A DNA stretch of 64,000 nucleotides from the NCBI RefSeq assembly GCF_001590835.1, contig NZ_LTAQ01000002.1, positions 134,497 to 198,496 on the forward strand, in the 5' to 3' direction. The notes under the pieces were generated by a model, which did no database searches, had not been told where the DNA came from, and saw nothing but the letters and a program-made list of their open reading frames with translations. Made by a program: the position numbers and the translations under genes. Shown here piece after piece: positions 46,071 to 56,137 of the stretch (positions within the stretch are counted from its first letter, which is position 1; every line of letters begins with the position of its first letter). This stretch comes from Bacillus gaemokensis. Its GTDB lineage: Bacteria > Bacillota > Bacilli > Bacillales > Bacillaceae_G.

Positions 46071-47459
46071 TTAATTCGACACAACCTCTTGAAGAGCATC
46101 AATTAACCGATCAAGCTCTTCCTTCGTATGTACTTCCGTAACGCAATATAAAGCACATTGACCAAATATAGGAAATTCTTTTAAAATATCCTTTCCTCCA
46201 AATATTTGTTTTTCTAATAATCTCTTATTTATTATTTCTACTGATAAACCAGTCTCATTAAAATCGACAAGAAATTCTTTAAAGAATGGAGAACTTAATC
46301 TTGAACCTCTCACTCCAGGAGTTTTGTTCAGTTGTTTCACTGCATATTGACTATTTTGCATAATCGTTTGACCTAATTCATACATGCCATTCGGTCCAAG
46401 TAACGATAAATAGACCCCAGCTGTAATACCCCATAACGCTGTTTGTGTACCAACTGATTCTTTTCCTTTTTCACGAAGTGCAAAAGATGTCCTGTCATAA
46501 GCTACATCACCAAAGCCGTACTCTCCTTCTTTTACTGTTGGCATAATTCCAAATAGACGTGAAGGATATTCACTAATAAACTTTTCTTCATCTCTTGTAG
46601 CAATAAATCCCGCTTGCCCTCCGCTATAGTTCATATGCATACCAAGTGGCTGCAAATCACCACAAACAATATCTGCTTGATAGTGACTTGGCGGTGCCAA
46701 TACTCCAAGCGACATAGGATCAACACCAACAACAACTAGTACATCGGACTGATTCGCAATTCCCGCAATTTCCATACCTTGTGATTCAATAAAACCTAAA
46801 TAAGACGGGTTTTCAAAATAAATTGCTGCTGTATCAGAAGATATCTTATTCTTTAAATCTTCTAAATCAAGGAGACCATTGTCAGCGTCATAACCGACAA
46901 AAACAAATTCAAGATCTGGAGACCCATAATTTCGAATAATTTTCATCCTTTCTGGTGATATGGTTTTCGCCACTAATACCTTTGTTCTTTTTGTTATACG
47001 AGCAGCCATTCTAATTGATGTAGCCGCTGCTTGCCCCCAATCAAACGTCGGCACATTTACAACATCCATATCAACAAGTTCAGCTACTAAACTTTGATAT
47101 TCAAATAATGCTTGGAATCTACCATGATCCTCATAAGGTTCACCAGCATATGCCGTTAGAAATTCAGATCGTTGATTTACTTCATCACAAACTGCTGGTA
47201 TAAAATGTTGCCAACAACCTGCTCCTAGAAAATTTAGATATTCATTTGTACTCGTATTTTTACACAATATCCCCTCAATATGGCGACGCAATTCGTATTC
47301 CGTCAGTGCCTTTGGAATGTTCATTTCATCTTTCAACTTTAGTTCATCCGGTATACAGGCGTATAATTCCATCACTGATTCAGCATCTATTTCTTTTAAC
47401 ATCTCTTTCTTTACTTCAGGTACCATATTTGGAATGTAAGGATGTACCTTTTTCGTCAT
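46071..47459 (-). CDS. Divergent glycine dehydrogenase P-protein, subunit 1 paralogue (GcvPA-like)
   Basis: A 462-residue partner of the subunit-2 paralogue, clearly homologous to GcvPA (KALTEYELRRHIEGI, FLGAGCWQHFIPAV, SEFLTAY, QALFEYQSLVAELVDMDVVN). It differs at places that line the active site in canonical enzymes: the TPYQPEISQG segment reads AGEPYEDHGRF, and SMYDGATALAEA reads PTFDWGQAAATS. In the two-subunit enzyme, subunit 1 completes the cofactor pocket. The gene ends 29 bases before the chosen subunit-2 start and lies 30 bases after the SDR. It starts behind AGGGGG. Confidence 0.85.
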   Translation of the reverse strand: MTKKVHPYIPNMVPEVKKEMLKEIDAESVMELYACIPDELKLKDEMNIPKALTEYELRRHIEGILCKNTSTNEYLNFLGAGCWQHFIPAVCDEVNQRSEFLTAYAGEPYEDHGRFQALFEYQSLVAELVDMDVVNVPTFDWGQAAATSIRMAARITKRTKVLVAKTISPERMKIIRNYGSPDLEFVFVGYDADNGLLDLEDLKNKISSDTAAIYFENPSYLGFIESQGMEIAGIANQSDVLVVVGVDPMSLGVLAPPSHYQADIVCGDLQPLGMHMNYSGGQAGFIATRDEEKFISEYPSRLFGIMPTVKEGEYGFGDVAYDRTSFALREKGKESVGTQTALWGITAGVYLSLLGPNGMYELGQTIMQNSQYAVKQLNKTPGVRGSRLSSPFFKEFLVDFNETGLSVEIINKRLLEKQIFGGKDILKEFPIFGQCALYCVTEVHTKEELDRLIDALQEVVSN

Positions 47460-47489
47460 CGTAATACCCCCTTATTAAAATCAATTCAA

Positions 47490-48266
47490 TTATGCTAAAC
47501 CTCCACCATCAACAACAAGTTCCGTTCCTGTCACCCAAGATGACAAATCGCTAGCTAAAAATAAAACACCTTTTGCAATATCACGAGGCGTACCAATTTT
47601 TGATAAAGGTCGATCTGTTGCTGATTCTTTCAAAAATGTACCCTCTTCTACATGTAATTGCTTCGCCTCATCACGTAATAACTGTGTATCTGTATCACCT
47701 GGACATATGCAATTCACTCGAATATTTTGTGGACCATGGTCAATTGCCATTGCTTTCGTTAAATTCACAACACCGGCCTTCGCAGCACAATAAGCCGCGG
47801 CTTTATCTCCTCCTTTTAGTCCCCATCCAGAACCTGTATTAATAATGCTCCCACCTTGCTTTTCAGCCATAATTGGAATGATATATTTAGATAAGAGGTA
47901 CACACCTTTTAATGAAACATTAATAACTGAATCCCATTCTCTTTCCTCTAATTCAACAACTGTTTTTCTTCTAATGATGCCTGCATTATTAAACAGCACA
48001 TCAACGTTTCCATACACTCTTCTAATATGCTCACTAACCTTTTTGCAATCTAGTTCACTTGTTACATCGCATTTCAAAAATTCTGCTTGCCTTCCCTCAT
48101 CTCGTAAACTCTGTGCGGCCTGCATACCTTTTTCTTCATCAATATCTAAAAGAAGGACGGTAGCTCCTACTTCAGCAAAAATAGTTGCGGTCGCATACCC
48201 AATCCCTGATGCCGCTCCAGTCACAACTGCTACTTTATCCTTTAATTGAAAATAATCTCTTTCCAT
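47490..48266 (-). CDS. Short-chain dehydrogenase/reductase
   Basis: A 258-residue SDR. The cofactor site is TGAASGIG (16-23), acidic Asp41 at the end of strand 2 suggests NAD(H) preference, NNAG is at 93-96, and the catalytic Ser-Tyr-Lys set is Ser146, Tyr159, Lys163 (AAYCAAK). C-terminal LASDLSSWVTGTELVVDGG is typical of classical SDRs of the FabG/GDH type. It is the first gene of the sigma-54 operon; the -24/-12 promoter is 37-54 bases upstream. Probably oxidises or reduces a metabolite upstream of the P-protein-like enzyme. Confidence 0.9.
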   Translation of the reverse strand: MERDYFQLKDKVAVVTGAASGIGYATATIFAEVGATVLLLDIDEEKGMQAAQSLRDEGRQAEFLKCDVTSELDCKKVSEHIRRVYGNVDVLFNNAGIIRRKTVVELEEREWDSVINVSLKGVYLLSKYIIPIMAEKQGGSIINTGSGWGLKGGDKAAAYCAAKAGVVNLTKAMAIDHGPQNIRVNCICPGDTDTQLLRDEAKQLHVEEGTFLKESATDRPLSKIGTPRDIAKGVLFLASDLSSWVTGTELVVDGGGLA

Positions 48267-48302
48267 AAAAAAACTCCTTTATTCGCATCTACTATTTATT
48301 AA

Positions 48303-48319
48303 GCAAAAAGCATGCCAAC
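48303..48319 (-). promoter_or_regulatory. Sigma-54 (-24/-12) promoter of the SDR/P-protein operon
   Basis: Minus strand TTGGCATGCTTTTTGCTT, with GG and GC exactly 10 bases apart, a near-perfect sigma-54 element. The divergent gene encodes the activator type needed. Confidence 0.88.
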
Positions 48320-48369
48320 TTCATCACATGATAAACCCTTGCTACAACAAGTACTCTCTCTATGAGCAA

Positions 48370-48403
48370 TTGACACTTTTGACAACCTTTTGACACTTTT
48401 TGA
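48370..48403. promoter_or_regulatory. TGACA repeats, candidate activator binding sites
   Basis: TGACA occurs at 48371, 48380 and 48391 with a further TGA at 48401, each in a TTTTGACA-like context and 9-11 bases apart. They lie 55-85 bases upstream of the sigma-54 promoter, the right distance for enhancer sites, and also overlap the likely -35 region (TTGACA) of the divergent regulator gene, allowing autoregulation. Confidence 0.55.
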
Positions 48404-48453
48404 TTTTTCGGAATTACCATACAATAAAACTATAAAAGAAGGGAGGATTTAAC

Positions 48454-49860
48454 TTGTCCACGATCACAGCAATCACAAAAATTATTCATACATTTGCCGA
48501 GCTGTTACAAATAGAAATCGCCTATTTCAATCATGAAGGACTATTAATTTCTTCAACACAAGAATATAAAAAAAAGAAAGGAGAGCGTGTATACCTCCCC
48601 TTTTTCCAAAAGCTCTATGAACATCCTATTACCTTTGTACATAAACCAGGGCATATGAATATGTGTCATGGTTGTCATTTTCAAAAAAGCTGTCCATCAA
48701 CTGCGGAAATTATACAAAATATGATTCAAAATGAATGCCACTACGGCTATCTTTCATTCGTTAGTTTTTCAAAAGACAAGCAACAGAAATTAATCGATCA
48801 ACAAAAAGAATTTATCTATTGGATGGAAAAATTAAAAGGGATTATTACCGAAATTATTCATGAAACCAATTATTCTACTTCCAAAATAGGAACAAAATTA
48901 AAACAAACTGATTATATCCTTGGAAACAGCTATACATTGCAAAACATAAAAGAAATCTTAAGGAATATGAAAAGTAGTACCTCCTCTATCGTTATTACAG
49001 GGGAAACAGGGACTGGAAAAAGCTTACTGGCAAAACTTATTCATGAACAAAGCATATTTCAAAGGGGCGATTTTGTTGAAATAAATTGTGCTAGTATTCC
49101 TGAATCTTTATTCGAAAGTGAACTCTTTGGTTATGAGGAAGGTGCATTTACGGGAGCAAGAAAAAAGGGAAAGCCAGGTTACTTTGAAATGGCTGATCGA
49201 GGAACACTATTTTTAGACGAAATTGCCGATCTCCCTCTCCATTTACAGCCAAAATTATTGAAAGTACTGCAAGATGGTGTTGTACAAAGAATTGGTGGAA
49301 CACTTCCTAAAAAAGTTAATGTCCGGATTATCACTGCATCCAATCAATCATTACAAAAATTGATGAAAGCTAAACAATTCCGTTCGGACCTTTACTACAG
49401 ACTAAATGTTATTCCTATCCACTTGCCACCATTAAGAGAACGAAAAGAAGACTTTACGAAACTAGTTCCCTTCTTAATTGAAAAATTACAAACAAGAACA
49501 GGAAAATTCATTCAAACTCATACAGATGACTTCTTAGAAAAGTTAAAGCAATATCACTGGCCGGGGAACATTCGTGAATTGGAGAATATTATTGAATACG
49601 GTATGAATATGGAGAAGAGCGGAAAATTAACAAAATCATCATTACCAGAATTTCTACAAAATAATTCAACTTCACTATATGCACCTTCAAAGCAACACGG
49701 TGCATTACAAGAAGCTGAAAAAGAGAGTATTATTCAAAAGCTTCATTATTACGGTTATGATTATGAAGGAAAAAAGCAGGCTGCCGCTGCTTTAGGAGTT
49801 AGTGTGCGAACATTGTATAGAAAGATGGAGAAGCTCGGGATTTCAGGATCAACTAGATAG
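48454..49860 (+). CDS. Sigma-54-dependent regulator with Cys-rich sensor domain
   Basis: A 468-residue enhancer-binding protein. The N-terminal domain (1-140) has cysteines at 71, 74, 80 and 95 in CHGC....SC and NECHYG, suggesting a metal, Fe-S or PocR-like ligand site. The AAA+ domain has Walker A GETGTGKS (183-190), intact GAFTGA (230-235) and Walker B TLFLDE (251-256). A Fis-type HTH ends it (KKQAAAALGVSVRTLYRKMEKLG). Translation starts at TTG behind GGGAGG. Divergent from the SDR/P-protein operon, which carries a sigma-54 promoter, so it almost certainly activates that operon. Confidence 0.9.
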   Translation: MSTITAITKIIHTFAELLQIEIAYFNHEGLLISSTQEYKKKKGERVYLPFFQKLYEHPITFVHKPGHMNMCHGCHFQKSCPSTAEIIQNMIQNECHYGYLSFVSFSKDKQQKLIDQQKEFIYWMEKLKGIITEIIHETNYSTSKIGTKLKQTDYILGNSYTLQNIKEILRNMKSSTSSIVITGETGTGKSLLAKLIHEQSIFQRGDFVEINCASIPESLFESELFGYEEGAFTGARKKGKPGYFEMADRGTLFLDEIADLPLHLQPKLLKVLQDGVVQRIGGTLPKKVNVRIITASNQSLQKLMKAKQFRSDLYYRLNVIPIHLPPLRERKEDFTKLVPFLIEKLQTRTGKFIQTHTDDFLEKLKQYHWPGNIRELENIIEYGMNMEKSGKLTKSSLPEFLQNNSTSLYAPSKQHGALQEAEKESIIQKLHYYGYDYEGKKQAAAALGVSVRTLYRKMEKLGISGSTR

Positions 49861-49992
49861 CGTAAAACTTTAGTTACTAGGGATTACTGCCCGCATAAGA
49901 ATAACTCAAATCGTTTTTTGTATTTTGACCGAAGTTAATGTCCGAAGTCAAGCTTTGAATAAAGAAGAAAAGGAAAAGCTAGTTACTAAAAA

Positions 49993-50019
49993 AGAAGCTA
50001 ACATATTTTATGTTAGCTT

Positions 50020-50021
<2 letters not shown>
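49993..50021 (-). terminator. Terminator of the pur operon
   Basis: AGAAGCTAACATA / TATGTTAGCTTCT hairpin overlapping the purD stop; minus strand continues TTTTTTAGTAAC. Confidence 0.85.
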
Positions 50022-51288
<1,267 letters not shown>

Positions 51289-51313
51289 TCATCCCCCATT
51301 ATTCAAATAAGTA

Positions 51314-51340
51314 CAAAATAGGAGCAATGCCCCTATTTTG
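51314..51340 (-). other. Intercistronic stem-loop, purH-purD
   Basis: CAAAATAGG / CCTATTTTG closing a 9-base loop, between the repeat remnant and purD. No U-run follows, so it is more likely an mRNA-stabilising or processing structure than a terminator. Confidence 0.5.
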
Positions 51341-51354
51341 CTTCTATTCGTTCG

Positions 51355-51417
51355 TGTTCAAAAAGAAGAATAAAGAAATGCGACAGTTATCTTTACCGGA
51401 CTTTTTAAACCTCCTCT
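51355..51417. repeat. Internally deleted copy of the 146-bp repeat
   Basis: GTTCAAAAAGAAGAA is joined directly to AAAGAAATGCGACAG, then CCGGACTTTTTAAAC. The ends match the 39.5 kb repeats while about 85 central bases are missing. It lies inside the pur operon between purH and purD. Confidence 0.7.
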
Positions 51418-51418
51418 A

Positions 51419-52954
51419 TTAATGTTTGAAATGACGTACGCCAGTAAACACCATCGTAATACCAAACTCATCCGCTTTTTTAATAGAGTCTTCATCACGA
51501 ATTGATCCACCTGGTTGGATGATTGCTGTAATACCTGCTTTAGCAGCTTCTTCCACTGTATCTGGCATTGGGAAGAAGGCATCAGATGCAAGTGCGCTAC
51601 CTTGCCCTTTTTCACCAGCTTGTGTGATCGCAATTTTTGCAGAGCCAACGCGGTTCATTTGTCCAGCTCCAACACCAATTGTCATATTATCCTTAGCTAA
51701 AACAATCGCATTTGATTTTACGTGCTTTACAACTTTCCAAGCTAGTTTTAAATCTTTCCATTCTTGCTCTGTTGGTTCACGTTTTGTTGGAATTGTAATT
51801 GCATCTTCTTCTAATGCTAAAGTATCTTCTTCTTGAACAAGAAGCCCACCTTGTACAGAAGTTAACTTTTTACTTGCACTTGCTGCCTTTTCAATATTTA
51901 CAGTTAAAAGACGTAAGTTTTTCTTACTTTGCAGCACTTCTAAAGCTTCTTGTGAGAAAGAAGGTGCGATAATAATTTCTAAGAAAATCTCATGCAATTT
52001 TTCTGCTGTAGATTTATCAATTTCACGATTTGCTGCAATAATGCCTCCAAAGATTGATACTGGATCTGCTTCATAGGCACGTGTATATGCTTCATGAATA
52101 TCAACTCCGGCTCCAACGCCGCACGGATTCATATGTTTTACTGCTACAACTGCTGGCTCTGTAAATTCTTTCACGATGCTAAGTGCTGCATCTGCATCGT
52201 TAATGTTATTGTAAGACAACTCTTTACCATGTAGTTGTTCTGCATATGCAACAGAAGAAGTTGCTGCAAATGGTGCTTTATAGAATGTTGCTTTTTGGTG
52301 TGGATTTTCGCCATAACGTAAATCCTGTTTTTTCTCAAATGTTACTGTTAATGTTTCTGGGCTGTCTTCTCCCATTTGTTCCGTTAAGTAGTTAGAAATT
52401 AATGCATCATATGCCGCTGTATGACGGAATACTTTTGCTGCTAATTTACGTTTTGTTTCATCCGTAACCTCACCGTTTTCTTGTAGCTCCGCTAGTACAA
52501 CATCATAATCTGTTGGGTCAACGATAACTGATACAAACTTATGATTTTTCGCAGCTGAACGAATCATTGTTGGACCACCGATATCAATATTTTCAATTGC
52601 ATCAGCAAACGTTACATCAGGCTTTGCGATTGTTTCTTTGAATGGATATAAGTTTACAACAACAAAGTCGATCGGCTCGATACCTAACTCATTCATCTGC
52701 GTTACATGCGTTTCATTATCACGTACTGCAAGTAAGCCACCGTGGATATTTGGATGTAATGTTTTTACACGACCATCCATAATCTCTGGGAAACCAGTTA
52801 CTTCAGAAATACCAATTACTTGTAAGCCGTTTTCTTCTAATAATTTCTTCGTTCCACCTGTTGAAATAACTTCAATCCCTTGCTCAAGTAGCCCTTTAAC
52901 AAATTCTACAACTCCGGTTTTATTTGAAACACTTACTAATGCACGCTTTTTCAT
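51419..52954 (-). CDS. purH: Bifunctional AICAR transformylase / IMP cyclohydrolase
   Basis: A 511-residue enzyme doing the last two steps to IMP. The N-terminal cyclohydrolase (1-~190) shows [19 protein letters not shown] and [15 protein letters not shown]; the C-terminal transformylase shows [23 protein letters not shown] (catalytic Lys-His) and [12 protein letters not shown] ending [14 protein letters not shown]. Complete length. It follows purN by 24 bases. Confidence 0.97.
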   Translation of the reverse strand: MKKRALVSVSNKTGVVEFVKGLLEQGIEVISTGGTKKLLEENGLQVIGISEVTGFPEIMDGRVKTLHPNIHGGLLAVRDNETHVTQMNELGIEPIDFVVVNLYPFKETIAKPDVTFADAIENIDIGGPTMIRSAAKNHKFVSVIVDPTDYDVVLAELQENGEVTDETKRKLAAKVFRHTAAYDALISNYLTEQMGEDSPETLTVTFEKKQDLRYGENPHQKATFYKAPFAATSSVAYAEQLHGKELSYNNINDADAALSIVKEFTEPAVVAVKHMNPCGVGAGVDIHEAYTRAYEADPVSIFGGIIAANREIDKSTAEKLHEIFLEIIIAPSFSQEALEVLQSKKNLRLLTVNIEKAASASKKLTSVQGGLLVQEEDTLALEEDAITIPTKREPTEQEWKDLKLAWKVVKHVKSNAIVLAKDNMTIGVGAGQMNRVGSAKIAITQAGEKGQGSALASDAFFPMPDTVEEAAKAGITAIIQPGGSIRDEDSIKKADEFGITMVFTGVRHFKH

Positions 52955-52978
52955 TTATCCTTCACCCCTAGTTGAATG

Positions 52979-53566
52979 TTATTTAACAGTTGGTTCTTTC
53001 ATAGATTTAACGATTTCGTTCACCGTATCTACGTACAATCTATGTTCAACACGTTGAATTTTCTTTTGTAAGCTCTCTCTTGTATCCGCTTCAGAAACAG
53101 CTACTGCTTCTTGGGCAATAATTGGTCCTGTATCCATTCCTGCATCTACATAATGGATTGTCACACCAGTTACTTTCACACCCGCTTCTAATGCTTGACC
53201 GACAGCATCTTTCCCTGGAAAACTTGGTAATAATGACGGATGAATGTTAATGATTTTACCACCGTATGCTTCGAGTAATGTCGACCCAATCAAACGCATA
53301 TATCCTGCTAAAATAACACAATCAATCTCGTATTCTCGAAGTTTTTTTAATATCTCATTTTCAAATGCTTCTTTTGATTCATATTTTTTCGCGGAAAAAG
53401 CAAAGCAAGGAACGTGATGATAATGTGCCCGCCCGACAACACGTGCCTCAGGCTGGTCACATACTAATAAGCTAATATCAGCTTGTAATCTTTTTTCTTC
53501 CACTGCATCAATGAGCGCTTGGAAGTTAGATCCGCTTCCAGAGGCAAAGACTGCCAATCTACTCAT
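52979..53566 (-). CDS. purN: Phosphoribosylglycinamide formyltransferase
   Basis: A 195-residue folate-dependent enzyme that formylates GAR (step 3). Motifs: [25 protein letters not shown], the catalytic [13 protein letters not shown] and [17 protein letters not shown]. Its start overlaps the end of purM by 4 bases (ATGA). Confidence 0.96.
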   Translation of the reverse strand: MSRLAVFASGSGSNFQALIDAVEEKRLQADISLLVCDQPEARVVGRAHYHHVPCFAFSAKKYESKEAFENEILKKLREYEIDCVILAGYMRLIGSTLLEAYGGKIINIHPSLLPSFPGKDAVGQALEAGVKVTGVTIHYVDAGMDTGPIIAQEAVAVSEADTRESLQKKIQRVEHRLYVDTVNEIVKSMKEPTVK

Positions 53567-54603
53567 AGTCCTGTGCCTCCATTAAAAGTAACACCTGCTC
53601 CTTTTACAGTGCGTCCAATAATATGTGCTTTTTCTCCTTGTTCTGCAAGAAGTTGAATAACAGCTTTTGCATCTTCTTCTTTTACTGCCACTACCATACC
53701 AATACCCATGTTAAAAATATTGAACATCTCTTTTTCTTCTAGTTTTCCAACCTCTTGAAGCAGGCTAAAAATCGGTTGAATTTGCCAAGATCCTAGTTCG
53801 ATTTCTGCACCAATTCCTTCCGGCAACATACGTGGAATATTTTCAATAAAACCTCCGCCTGTAATATGTGCCATGCCATACACTTCATATTTCTTCAATA
53901 GTTCTAAAATAGGTTTGACATAAATTTTCGTTGGTTTTAATAATTCTTCACCAAGAGGTAGCTCTAAACGACCATGTATACGGTCTAAAGATAGCTGTCC
54001 ATCTTCTAATAACACTTTGCGTACTAAAGAATAGCCATTACTATGAATACCGCTAGATGCTAAACCAATTAATACGTGACCATTTTCAATAGAATTACCT
54101 GTTACAATTTTCTTTTTATCAACGATCCCTACTGTAAAACCAGCTAAATCGTACTCTTCAGTGGAATACATACCTGGCATCTCAGCTGTTTCTCCGCCAA
54201 TTAGTGCACATCCAGCTTGACGGCAACCTTCTGATATCCCTTTAACGATGTTTTCAATTTTACTAGGTTCTGCTTTACCACAAGCAATGTAATCAAGGAA
54301 GAAAAGCGGTTCTGCCCCTTGGACAACAATATCATTTACACACATTGCCACTGCATCAATACCAATCGTGTCATGTTTATCCATCATAAAAGCGAGCATC
54401 AATTTTGTACCCACGCCATCTGTTCCAGATACTAATACGGGTTCTTCTAATGCAAATTTTGATAGATCGAACATACCTCCAAAACCGCCTAGACCGCCTA
54501 GTACTTCTTTTCTCATTGTTGTTTGTACGTGTTTTTTCATACGAGATACAGCTTCATATCCAGCTTCAATATCTACTCCTGCTTGCTTATATGCATTCGC
54601 CAT
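53563..54603 (-). CDS. purM: Phosphoribosylformylglycinamidine cyclo-ligase (AIRS)
   Basis: A 346-residue ATP-dependent ring-closing enzyme (step 5). Typical segments: [64 protein letters not shown] and [14 protein letters not shown]. The 118-base gap to purF is large for this operon and contains a hairpin. Confidence 0.97.
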   Translation of the reverse strand: MANAYKQAGVDIEAGYEAVSRMKKHVQTTMRKEVLGGLGGFGGMFDLSKFALEEPVLVSGTDGVGTKLMLAFMMDKHDTIGIDAVAMCVNDIVVQGAEPLFFLDYIACGKAEPSKIENIVKGISEGCRQAGCALIGGETAEMPGMYSTEEYDLAGFTVGIVDKKKIVTGNSIENGHVLIGLASSGIHSNGYSLVRKVLLEDGQLSLDRIHGRLELPLGEELLKPTKIYVKPILELLKKYEVYGMAHITGGGFIENIPRMLPEGIGAEIELGSWQIQPIFSLLQEVGKLEEKEMFNIFNMGIGMVVAVKEEDAKAVIQLLAEQGEKAHIIGRTVKGAGVTFNGGTGL

Positions 54604-54671
54604 CGTTTTTTACACCTCGTCTTTTAATTTCTCCCACCCGAGCGGGCACTCTCTTTATAGAGCATGTTTTA

Positions 54672-54715
54672 GGAAAAAGCTAGCTTCTACTTAATAATGA
54701 AGTAGAAGCTTTTCC
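54672..54715 (-). other. Intercistronic stem-loop, purF-purM
   Basis: AGCTTCTACTT / AAGTAGAAGCT with outer GGAAAA / TTTTCC pairing, starting a few bases beyond purF. On the minus strand it is followed by TTTTTCC, so it may partly terminate or protect the upstream mRNA. Confidence 0.55.
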
Positions 54716-54721
54716 ACTCTC

Positions 54722-56137
54722 TTATTTCATACTTTCTAAAAGTTCTTGCTCATAATCATAAAGAGCTGTTGGGTAATCCCCATTAAAGTAAGCCATACAT
54801 AAGCCGCCGTATTTCCCTTCATATGGGCGTCCAATTGCATCTACTAAGCCATCTTCACTTAAAAATGTTAAAGAATCTGCGCCGATGATTTGACGTATTT
54901 CTTCTACAGAGTTGTTTGCTGCAATTAATTCTTTTCTTGTTTGAATATCAATTCCATAGAAACATGGATACTTAAGTGGTGGAGAAGCGATTCTGACATG
55001 AACTTCTGTCGCTCCTGCCTCACGAAGCATGCGGACAATACGTTTACTAGTTGTTCCTCGCACAATGGAATCATCAATCATTACAACACGTTTTCCTTCA
55101 ACCACGCCTCGCACTGCTGAAAGCTTCATTTTCACCCCTTGCTCACGCAATTCTTGTGAAGGTTGAATAAATGTACGTCCGACGTAGCGGTTTTTAATCA
55201 ATCCTAATTCGTAAGGAATTCCTGTTGCTTCTGCATAACCGATTGCTGCCGAAATACTAGAGTCTGGCACACCCGTTACAACATCTGCTTCAATAGGGGC
55301 TTCCATCGCCAAACGTTTCCCCATATTTTTACGTGCTGCATGAACGTTGATACCAGCAATATTGGAATCTGGACGAGCAAAGTAAATGTATTCCATACTG
55401 CAAATTGCATGATCTACTTCATTTGTAAAACGATCTACATGAATGCCCTCGTCATTAATGATAAGTAGTTCTCCAGGTTCTACATCACGAATGTATGTTG
55501 CACCAACTACATCGAAAGCACATGTTTCAGATGCTACGACGTATGCATCCCCCATTTTCCCGATTGAAAGAGGGCGAAATCCATTTGGATCTAGTGCAAC
55601 AATCATTTCGTTCCCTGTTAGTAAAAGATACGCAAACGCACCTTTTACTTTATTCAGAGCATCTTTCACACTCTCAATTAGTGAACCTTTTGTATTACGC
55701 TTAATTAAATGAAGCAGTACTTCTGTATCTGAACTTGTTTGAAAGATACTTCCTTCTGCCTCTAATTCACGACGAAGCATTTTCGCATTAATTAAGTTCC
55801 CGTTATGAGCTAGTGCCATACTATGATCCGAAAAACGGAATAGAAGTGGTTGAACATTCGCTACTTCACTTCCACCTGCTGTTGCATAGCGTACGTGACC
55901 AATTGCTGACTTCCCGTTTAAACCTTCTAGCTCACCTCTCGAAAATACTTCTGATATTAAACCAAGCCCCTTATGACCAACAATTTTCTCTCCATTATTT
56001 ACAACAATACCTGCGCCTTCTTGCCCACGGTGCTGCAAACTATGCAATCCGTAATACGCAACTTGTGCTGCATTTTCATGCCCCCAAATTCCGAAAACGC
56101 CGCATTCTTCATTTAGCCCCTTTATTTCAGCAAGCAT
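54722..56137 (-). CDS. purF: Amidophosphoribosyltransferase
   Basis: A 471-residue enzyme for the committed first step, making phosphoribosylamine from PRPP and glutamine. ATG 56137 gives [11 protein letters not shown] before Cys12, the same 11-residue propeptide as B. subtilis PurF, whose removal exposes the catalytic Cys. Also [11 protein letters not shown], the PRPP loop [13 protein letters not shown] and cysteines expected for the 4Fe-4S cluster ([32 protein letters not shown] region). It overlaps the 3' end of purL by 16 bases. Confidence 0.97.
   Translation of the reverse strand: MLAEIKGLNEECGVFGIWGHENAAQVAYYGLHSLQHRGQEGAGIVVNNGEKIVGHKGLGLISEVFSRGELEGLNGKSAIGHVRYATAGGSEVANVQPLLFRFSDHSMALAHNGNLINAKMLRRELEAEGSIFQTSSDTEVLLHLIKRNTKGSLIESVKDALNKVKGAFAYLLLTGNEMIVALDPNGFRPLSIGKMGDAYVVASETCAFDVVGATYIRDVEPGELLIINDEGIHVDRFTNEVDHAICSMEYIYFARPDSNIAGINVHAARKNMGKRLAMEAPIEADVVTGVPDSSISAAIGYAEATGIPYELGLIKNRYVGRTFIQPSQELREQGVKMKLSAVRGVVEGKRVVMIDDSIVRGTTSKRIVRMLREAGATEVHVRIASPPLKYPCFYGIDIQTRKELIAANNSVEEIRQIIGADSLTFLSEDGLVDAIGRPYEGKYGGLCMAYFNGDYPTALYDYEQELLESMK

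Noticed and set aside
49861-49992. Possible remnant gene or repeat between the sigma-54 regulator and purD terminator
   Set aside because: A frame (TEVNVRSQALNKEEKEKLV) looks slightly protein-like and ACTGCCCGCA faintly recalls bcr1, but neither is strong enough to call.
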